A stretch of DNA of 64,000 nt from Pseudonocardia parietis (GTDB lineage: Bacteria; Actinomycetota; Actinomycetes; Mycobacteriales; Pseudonocardiaceae): positions 7,130,001 through 7,194,000 of the forward strand of contig NZ_JAGINU010000001.1 in assembly GCF_017876315.1 (NCBI RefSeq), given 5' to 3'. A program made the position numbers and the translations under genes. The notes beneath the pieces were generated by a model. It saw only the letters and a program-made list of their open reading frames with translations. It was not told where the DNA came from and did no database searches. The first letter of the stretch is position 1; every line of letters begins with the position of its first letter. Shown piece after piece: positions 58,832 through 64,000 of this stretch.

Positions 58832-60110
58832 GCGGGCTCCCCGTGGGTGCGTGGGTGCGCCGGATCGCCATCGACAGCCCGGCGGCGACCAGGCACAGCA
58901 CCGCACCGCCGTACCACGCCGCGTCATAGCTGCCCAGCGCGTCGCGGATCACCCCGGCGGTCAGCGCCGCGAACGCCGCCCCGATCTGGTGCGAGGCGAA
59001 GATCCAGCCGAACACCACGGCCGACCGGGTCCCGAACGCCTCGCGGGCCAGCGCCATCGTCGGCGGCACGGTGGCCACCCAGTCCAGGCCGTAGAACACG
59101 ACGAACGCGAGCATGCTGGCGTTCAGGTCGGTGCCGAACAGCGGCGGCAACGCGAACAGTGACACCCCGCGCAGCGTGTAGTAGGCGCCCAGCAGGTAAC
59201 GCGGGTCGATCCGGTCGGTGAGCCAGCCGGAGAAGACCGTGCCGACCAGGTCGAAGATCCCGACCACGGCCAGCAGGGACGCGGCCGTCGTCGCGGGCAT
59301 GCCGTGGTCGTGCGCCGCCGGCACGAAGTGCGACTGGACCAGCCCCGCAGTCGTCGCGCCGCAGATGAAGAATCCGGCGGCGAGCAGCCAGAACGTGCGG
59401 GTGCGGGCGGCATCGAGCAGCGCGCGGACGGCGAGCGCGGCGGCCCCCGACCGCCGAGGCACCACGACGTCGGCCTCGCTCCCGCCGTACGGGAGCACCC
59501 CGGCGTCGGCCGGATGGTCGCGCAGGAACAGCAGCACCACCGGCACGACGGCGAGCGCCGCCCCCGCCGTGACCAGCGCGGCCGGGCGCCACCCGCCGGA
59601 CTCGACGACCGCGGCCACCAGTGGGAGGAACACCAGCTGCCCGGTCGCGGTCGCCGCGGTCAGGATCCCGGACACCAGCCCGCGCCGGGCCACGAACCAG
59701 CGGTTCACGATCGTCGCGACCAGTGCCATCGCCATCGACCCGGTACCTAGCCCGACGACCACACCCCACAACAGCACCAGCTGCCAGACGGCCGTCATGA
59801 ACACGGTCGCCCCGGCGCCGACCGCGACGAGCAGCAGCGCGCAGCTCACCACCCGCCGCACGCCGAAGCGTTCCATCAGCGCGGCGGCGAACGGCGCCGT
59901 GACCCCGAACAGTGTGAGGTTCACGGCGAGGGCGAACGAGATCGTCCCGATCGACCAGCCGAACTCGGTGTGCAACGGTTCGACCAGGACGCCCGGGGTG
60001 GACCGGAACCCGGCCGCCCCGAGCAGCGCGAGGAAGGTCGCCCCGGCTGCCCACCAGGCCGGGTGCACCCGGCGTCCCCGTCCCGCCGCGCGCGGGGGTG
60101 CTTGCGTCAT
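58821..60110 (-). CDS. MFS transporter (oxalate/formate antiporter-like)
   Basis: A 429-residue protein with 12 membrane segments. FGWSIGTISFALAVNLTLFGVTAPFAAALMERFGVRRVV is the N-terminal half with motif A, and GTVFSGWLTDRIDPRYLLGAYY the second. GLGTGSMAMALVATIVNRWFVARRGLVSGI is typical of the monocarboxylate/oxalate-formate antiporter group. It overlaps the end of the citrate synthase gene by 11 bp and is divergent from a GlxA-type regulator, which may control it. ATG 60110 was chosen; longer frames are non-coding. Confidence 0.85.
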   Translation of the reverse strand: MTQAPPRAAGRGRRVHPAWWAAGATFLALLGAAGFRSTPGVLVEPLHTEFGWSIGTISFALAVNLTLFGVTAPFAAALMERFGVRRVVSCALLLVAVGAGATVFMTAVWQLVLLWGVVVGLGTGSMAMALVATIVNRWFVARRGLVSGILTAATATGQLVFLPLVAAVVESGGWRPAALVTAGAALAVVPVVLLFLRDHPADAGVLPYGGSEADVVVPRRSGAAALAVRALLDAARTRTFWLLAAGFFICGATTAGLVQSHFVPAAHDHGMPATTAASLLAVVGIFDLVGTVFSGWLTDRIDPRYLLGAYYTLRGVSLFALPPLFGTDLNASMLAFVVFYGLDWVATVPPTMALAREAFGTRSAVVFGWIFASHQIGAAFAALTAGVIRDALGSYDAAWYGGAVLCLVAAGLSMAIRRTHAPTGSPLSS

Positions 60111-60180
60111 GCACCGAGCCTGCACCGGGCCGGCGATCGGTGACAGTGGCCGACAAGCCGATATGTGCAAAAATTCGGCC

Positions 60181-61200
60181 ATGCCCACCGCGCCGCACCG
60201 GGTCGGAGTACTCGCCGTCGACGGGGTGATCGCCTTCGAGGCCGCGACCCCGGAGCGGATCCTCGGCACGGCGACAGCGCCCGACGACAGACGGCTCTAC
60301 GACGTCCGGCTCGCCTCGCTCGACGGCGGGCCGGTCCGTACCAGCTCCGGCTACCGGCTGCTGCCCGAACACGGCCGGGAGGCGCTCGACGACGCGCAGA
60401 CGCTCGTGGTCCCGGCGGTCGCAGCGGGTGGGCCGGGTCCGGCGGGGCGGCCGGAGCGTGAACCGGACCCGCGGGTGCTCGACCTGGTCCGCGCGGCCGC
60501 GTCGCGCGGGAGGGTGGTGGCGATCTGCACCGGGGCGTTCGTGCTCGCCGCCGCCGGGGTGCTCGACGGTCGCCGCGCGACCACCCACTGGGCGCACGCG
60601 AACCGCTTCCGGCGGAGGTTCCCGCAGGTCGTGCTCGAACCCGACGTCCTGTTCGTCGACGAGGGTGACGTGCTGACCTCGGCCGGTGTCGCCGCCGGGA
60701 TCGACCTGTGCCTGCACCTGGTGCGCCGCGACCACGGCGCGGAGATCGCCGCCGCCACCGCGCGGCGCAACGTCGTCGCGCCGTGGCGGGAGGGCGGGCA
60801 GGCCCAGTTCGTCGAACACCGGCTGCCGGAGCCGCCCGGACCGGCCACCGCCACGGTCCGGGCCTGGGCCGTGGCACACCTCGATCGCCCGCTCGGCGTG
60901 GAGGAGCTGGCCGGACGGGCGTCGATGAGCGTCCGGACGTTCACCCGCAGGTTCCGCTCCGAGACCGGGACCAGCCCCGGCCGCTGGCTCACCGCGCGGC
61001 GGCTCGACCTCGTGCGACGGCTCCTGGAGGCCACCGATCTGCCGGTCGAGCAGGTCGCCGCCCGGTCCGGGTTCGGCACCACCGCGGCGCTGCGGCAGCG
61101 GTTGCACGCCGAGATCGGGATGGCCCCGCTGGCGTACCGGCGTTCGCACCGCGCCCCACGTCCCGAGGTGTGGCCCGGGGCACCGTCGGGTCCGCGGTGA
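60181..61200 (+). CDS. GlxA family regulator (DJ-1/PfpI domain plus AraC HTH)
   Basis: A 339-residue regulator. The N-terminal DJ-1/PfpI-like domain has RVGVLAVDGVIAFEAATPERIL and the nucleophile-elbow region VVAICTGAFVLAAAGVLDGR with a Cys in ICTGAF. The C-terminal AraC helix-turn-helix is LGVEELAGRASMSVRTFTRRFRSETGTSPGRWL, followed by DLPVEQVAARSGFGTTAALRQRLHAEIG. It is divergent from the MFS gene across 70 bp, so it probably regulates it. An ATG at 60160 is an alternative start. Confidence 0.87.
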   Translation: MPTAPHRVGVLAVDGVIAFEAATPERILGTATAPDDRRLYDVRLASLDGGPVRTSSGYRLLPEHGREALDDAQTLVVPAVAAGGPGPAGRPEREPDPRVLDLVRAAASRGRVVAICTGAFVLAAAGVLDGRRATTHWAHANRFRRRFPQVVLEPDVLFVDEGDVLTSAGVAAGIDLCLHLVRRDHGAEIAAATARRNVVAPWREGGQAQFVEHRLPEPPGPATATVRAWAVAHLDRPLGVEELAGRASMSVRTFTRRFRSETGTSPGRWLTARRLDLVRRLLEATDLPVEQVAARSGFGTTAALRQRLHAEIGMAPLAYRRSHRAPRPEVWPGAPSGPR

Positions 61201-61226
61201 CCGGCCGTGCTGCGACACTGGGCGCC

Positions 61227-62360
61227 GTGACCTCTTCTGCCGACCTGAAGATTCCCGCTGATCTCCTGCCGTCGGACGGCCGCTTCGGATGCGGCCCCTC
61301 CAAGGTGCGCACCGAGCAGCTCTCCGCCCTCGCGGCGACCGGCGACTCGCTGCTGGGCACCTCGCACCGGCAGAAGCCGGTGAAGAACCTGGTGGGACGC
61401 GTGCGGGCCGGCCTCTCCGAGCTGTTCTCGCTGCCCGAGGGCTACGAGGTCGTCCTGGGCAACGGCGGATCCACCGCCTTCTGGGACGCTGCGGCGTTCG
61501 GGCTGGTCCGGGAGCGTTCGCTGCACCTGACCTACGGCGAGTTCTCGCAGAAGTTCGCCGACACCACGAAGGGCGCGCCGTTCCTGGCCGACCCGGTGGT
61601 CGTCTCCGCCGAGCCGGGCAGCGCGCCGGCCCCGGTGACCGACCCGTCCGTGGACGCGATCGCGTGGGCGCACAACGAGACCTCGACCGGCGTCGCGGTG
61701 CCGGTGGACCGGCCGGCGGGCACGACCGGGGACCAGCTCGTCCTGATCGACGCGACCTCCGGGGCCGGCGGCCTGCCGGTCGACGTGTCGCAGTCCGACG
61801 TCTACTACTTCGCCCCGCAGAAGGGCTTCGCCTCCGACGGCGGCCTGTTCATCGCCCTGATGAGCCCGAAGGCCCTGGAGCGGGTCGCGGAGCTGAACGC
61901 CTCCGACCGCTGGATCCCGCCGTTCCTGTCCCTGGCCACCGCCGTCGACAACTCGGCGAAGGACCAGACGTACAACACCCCGTCGCTGGCCACCCTGTTC
62001 CTGCTCGCCGACCAGATCGACTGGATGAACGGGCTCGGCGGGCTGGACGGCTGTGTCGCGCGCACCCGCGACTCGTCGGAGCGGCTGTACTCGTGGGCGG
62101 AGAAGAGCTCGTTCGCGCGGCCGTTCGTGACCGACCCGGCGCACCGCAGCCTGGTCGTCGGCACGGTCGACTTCGACGACACCGTGGACGCCGCCGCCGT
62201 CGCGAAGGTGCTGCGGGCGAACGGGATCGTCGACACCGACCCGTACCGGAAGCTGGGCCGCAACCAGCTGCGGGTCGGGATGTTCCCGGCGGTCGAGCCG
62301 GCCGACGTCTCGGCGCTGACCGCGAGCATCGACTGGGTCGTGGAGCAGCTCGCGACCTGA
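61227..62360 (+). CDS. serC: Phosphoserine aminotransferase
   Basis: A 377-residue PLP enzyme of the actinobacterial phosphoserine transaminase type. Signatures are the N-terminal FGCGPSKVRTEQLSALA, NGGSTAFWDAAAFGL, AWAHNETSTGVAVP, the Lys of YFAPQKGFASDGGLFIALMS as the Schiff-base lysine, and the C-terminal GRNQLRVGMFPAVEPADVSAL. It converts 3-phosphohydroxypyruvate and glutamate to phosphoserine. The GTG at 61227 gives the right N-terminus. A strong terminator follows it. Confidence 0.93.
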   Translation: MTSSADLKIPADLLPSDGRFGCGPSKVRTEQLSALAATGDSLLGTSHRQKPVKNLVGRVRAGLSELFSLPEGYEVVLGNGGSTAFWDAAAFGLVRERSLHLTYGEFSQKFADTTKGAPFLADPVVVSAEPGSAPAPVTDPSVDAIAWAHNETSTGVAVPVDRPAGTTGDQLVLIDATSGAGGLPVDVSQSDVYYFAPQKGFASDGGLFIALMSPKALERVAELNASDRWIPPFLSLATAVDNSAKDQTYNTPSLATLFLLADQIDWMNGLGGLDGCVARTRDSSERLYSWAEKSSFARPFVTDPAHRSLVVGTVDFDDTVDAAAVAKVLRANGIVDTDPYRKLGRNQLRVGMFPAVEPADVSALTASIDWVVEQLAT

Positions 62361-62374
62361 GTCCTCGTCGCCCC

Positions 62375-62412
62375 CGACGGCCGGGCCCGCCTACCCGCGG
62401 GCCCGGCCGTCG
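62375..62412 (+). terminator. Terminator of serC
   Basis: CGACGGCCGGGCCCGC (62375-62390) and GCGGGCCCGGCCGTCG (62397-62412) are perfect 16-bp arms with a 6-base loop, 14 bp past the stop. It is the longest perfect stem in this part of the window. Confidence 0.9.
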
Positions 62413-62691
62413 TGCGTTCGGCACCTGTTCCCCGGCGTGGGTTGCTTTCCGTTCCGTTGTTGTTGCGTGATTGGTAGCAACTTTTCGTAGTCACAGCAGT
62501 AACATCAGCCCCAGCTCTCCCTTGAGAAACGATTTGTGCGATCCTGCGCACGGTGAGTGACGTCGCTCGCGCGTCCCACAGCCAGGTGGCACTCACCGAC
62601 CAGGCGGAACTCGCCCGGCGCGCCTCACCCGAGACGCCGCCGCGGGGATCTACCGTCACCCGGACGGGGACGACAGCAGGAGGATTGATCG
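62413..62691 (+). promoter_or_regulatory. Upstream region of sepH
   Basis: A 279-bp non-coding stretch, AT-rich from 62440 to 62545 by local standards. It contains TTGAGA (62523-62528), a possible -35 box, without a clear -10 partner, and AGGAGG directly before sepH. An ORF from 62553 overlaps sepH in another frame and is not supported. Confidence 0.4.
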
Positions 62692-64000
62692 ATGCGCGCG
62701 TTGCGGGTCGTGGGGGTGACCGGGGACGGCTCGGTCGTCCTCGAGGACTCGGGACGTCGAGAGCGCTACACCGTGCCGGCCGACGAGCAGCTACGCGCTG
62801 CGGCGCGTGGTGACGTGACCCGGCTCGGCCAGATCGCGATCGAGTTGGAGAGCCAGTTGCGCCCACGCGAGATCCAGGCCCGCATCCGGGGCGGCGCATC
62901 GGTGGACGAGGTCGCCGCCGCGGCCGGCGTGCCGACCCAGAAGATCGAGCGCTTCGCCTATCCGGTCCTCCTCGAACGCTCCCGCACCGCCGAGCTCGCC
63001 CAGAGCGCGCACCCGCAGCGGGCCGACGGCCCCGACATGCGCACGCTCGGCGAGACCGTCGCGCACACCTTCGGGCTGCGCAGCCAGGACTACACGAGCG
63101 CCGGGTGGGACTCCTGGAAGGGCGAGGACGGCAAGTGGGTCGTCGTCCTCACCTGGCAGACCGGGCGCTCCGACAACGCCGCGCACTGGGCGTTCCAGCC
63201 CGGTGCCCACGGCGGCACCGTCGTCCCGCTGGACGAGCACGCCTCCGACCTGGTCGAAGGCCTGCCCGCGCGGCCGTTGCGCCCGCTCGGCGCCGTCGTC
63301 GACATGGCCCGGGACGACGATCAGACCCCCTCCGAGCCCGCCGCCGCGGCCCCCGCCCGGGCCGTCGCCGGTGGCCAGGCACCCTCGTCCGCCGAGTCGT
63401 GGGCCGGGCGCGGGATCACTCCCGAGCAGCGCCGGTCGAGCCCGTCGCGACCGCGAGTGGAGCCGCCCGCCCGCGGGCCGATGTCGCGCCCCGAGGAGAC
63501 CCGTGCGCCGGCCGCCGACGCGCCCGTGATCCCGCGGGTGGCGAAGCCCGTCGAGGACCCGGTCGACGAGGCAGCAGACGAGGTCGTGGATGCCGCGGTG
63601 ACCGACATGCCGGCGAGCGATCGGGACCCGGTCGACGCAGGGCGTGCGTCCGGCTCGGGCACCGACACCGCACCGGACATCGACTCCGCACCGGGTATCG
63701 GCTCCGCACCGGGCACCGTCGAGCTGCCGGAGACCGGCACCGCGGCGACCTCGGGGACGGTGTCGGACATCGGCGCCGCGTCGAGCGCCGGAACCGCGTC
63801 GGGCACCGGGACCGCATCGAGCACCGGGACCGCGCGGGACAACGGCAGCACGTCGAGCACGGGCACCGCATCGGACGGCCGGCCGGCATCGGACAGCGCC
63901 CCGGCCGCGGGGAGCAGCACGGCATCCGGTGGTACCTCGGTCGCCGGCGCCACGCCGGACGGTGGCCCGGACCCCGGCGCCACGTCCGGCGGCGATGCCG
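62692..64000 (+). CDS. sepH: Septation protein SepH (3' end beyond the window)
   Basis: An open frame from the ATG at 62692 (AGGAGG upstream) runs off the right edge, so at least 436 residues are present. The N-terminal domain (MRALRVVGVTGDGSVVLED, then ESQLRPREIQARIRGGASVDEVAAAAGVP) is the DUF3071/SepH domain with its helix-turn-helix motif. The following DYTSAGWDSWKGEDGKWVVVLTW and AHWAFQPGAHGGTVVPLD are also conserved. SepH binds FtsZ and helps cell division in actinobacteria. From about residue 215 on the chain is disordered, with a Ser/Thr/Gly/Ala-rich tail. The end and any C-terminal FtsZ-binding helix are missing. Confidence 0.9.
   Translation, partial: MRALRVVGVTGDGSVVLEDSGRRERYTVPADEQLRAAARGDVTRLGQIAIELESQLRPREIQARIRGGASVDEVAAAAGVPTQKIERFAYPVLLERSRTAELAQSAHPQRADGPDMRTLGETVAHTFGLRSQDYTSAGWDSWKGEDGKWVVVLTWQTGRSDNAAHWAFQPGAHGGTVVPLDEHASDLVEGLPARPLRPLGAVVDMARDDDQTPSEPAAAAPARAVAGGQAPSSAESWAGRGITPEQRRSSPSRPRVEPPARGPMSRPEETRAPAADAPVIPRVAKPVEDPVDEAADEVVDAAVTDMPASDRDPVDAGRASGSGTDTAPDIDSAPGIGSAPGTVELPETGTAATSGTVSDIGAASSAGTASGTGTASSTGTARDNGSTSSTGTASDGRPASDSAPAAGSSTASGGTSVAGATPDGGPDPGATSGGDA
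63640..64000 (+). repeat. Low-complexity Ser/Thr/Gly/Ala coding repeat in the sepH tail
   Basis: Degenerate six- to nine-base units (GGCACCG, CGCATCG and similar) encode SGTGTASSTGTA-like sequence. This is disordered linker sequence typical of SepH tails, though unusually repetitive here. Confidence 0.7.

Noticed and set aside
62553..62813. Small plus-strand frame before sepH
   Set aside because: It overlaps the sepH start in another frame and has no ribosome site or recognisable features.

Overview
The window is high-GC (about 70% or more), densely packed DNA from an actinobacterium. Three things support this: GTG starts and GTGA/ATGA gene overlaps are common, there is an S-(hydroxymethyl)mycothiol dehydrogenase (mycothiol is an actinobacterial thiol), and the right edge carries the actinobacterial septation gene sepH. 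The overall gene content resembles Pseudonocardiaceae, perhaps Pseudonocardia; that genus-level guess is inference. I saw no rRNA, tRNA, CRISPR array, insertion sequence or phage gene. It looks like ordinary chromosome with accessory catabolic blocks.

Layout. 1-6.2 kb: the end of a class A beta-lactamase, an SGNH hydrolase, a divergent acyl-CoA synthetase / GntR regulator pair followed by an acyl-CoA dehydrogenase, and a family 2 glycosyltransferase. 6.2-13.4 kb: a secreted GH16-like protein with a long Pro/Asp/Gly linker, an MFS exporter, a THUMP-like methyltransferase, VOC and GNAT proteins, a zinc alcohol dehydrogenase and a small P-loop kinase. 13.4-21.8 kb: a YtrA-type GntR/ABC operon, an ArsR/SRPBCC pair, a DMT transporter with a winged-helix regulator, a TetR regulator with an inserted heptapeptide repeat, a second ABC pair and a DedA protein. 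21.8-27.9 kb: fadB/fadA beta-oxidation genes divergent from a MerR regulator and a hotdog thioesterase, then a fumarylacetoacetase-like gene whose 5' end is cut by an in-frame TGA. 28-31.4 kb: a hypothetical protein, mycothiol-dependent formaldehyde oxidation (dehydrogenase plus metallo-hydrolase) and a BrnT/BrnA-like toxin-antitoxin pair. 31.5-37.2 kb: an MFS transporter, a siderophore-binding lipoprotein behind an iron box, a glutamate symporter-like protein, and a carotenoid oxygenase divergent from a PadR regulator with a textbook operator.

37.3-47.3 kb is the most interesting block: a soluble diiron monooxygenase cluster of the propane monooxygenase (Prm) / MimABCD type. It encodes the hydroxylase large subunit, reductase, small subunit and coupling protein, then a dedicated GroEL-like chaperonin and an amidohydrolase. 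A divergent AcoR/MimR-type activator without a sigma-54 contact motif faces it. The large subunit keeps all six diiron ligands with exactly the spacing of soluble methane monooxygenase. Three spacers in the cluster hold strong inverted repeats, which suggests that the transcript is processed or attenuated in segments. The class of system is known; the RNA architecture and the chaperonin's unusual tail are what deserve follow-up.

47.3-64 kb: a small membrane protein, a two-domain gamma-glutamylcyclotransferase-like protein, an MHS-family transporter, a NatAB-like ABC pair, a photolyase with an in-frame 12-bp triplet repeat, citrate synthase, an MFS exporter, pdxH, a second citrate synthase, an MFS/GlxA-type regulator pair, serC and the start of sepH.
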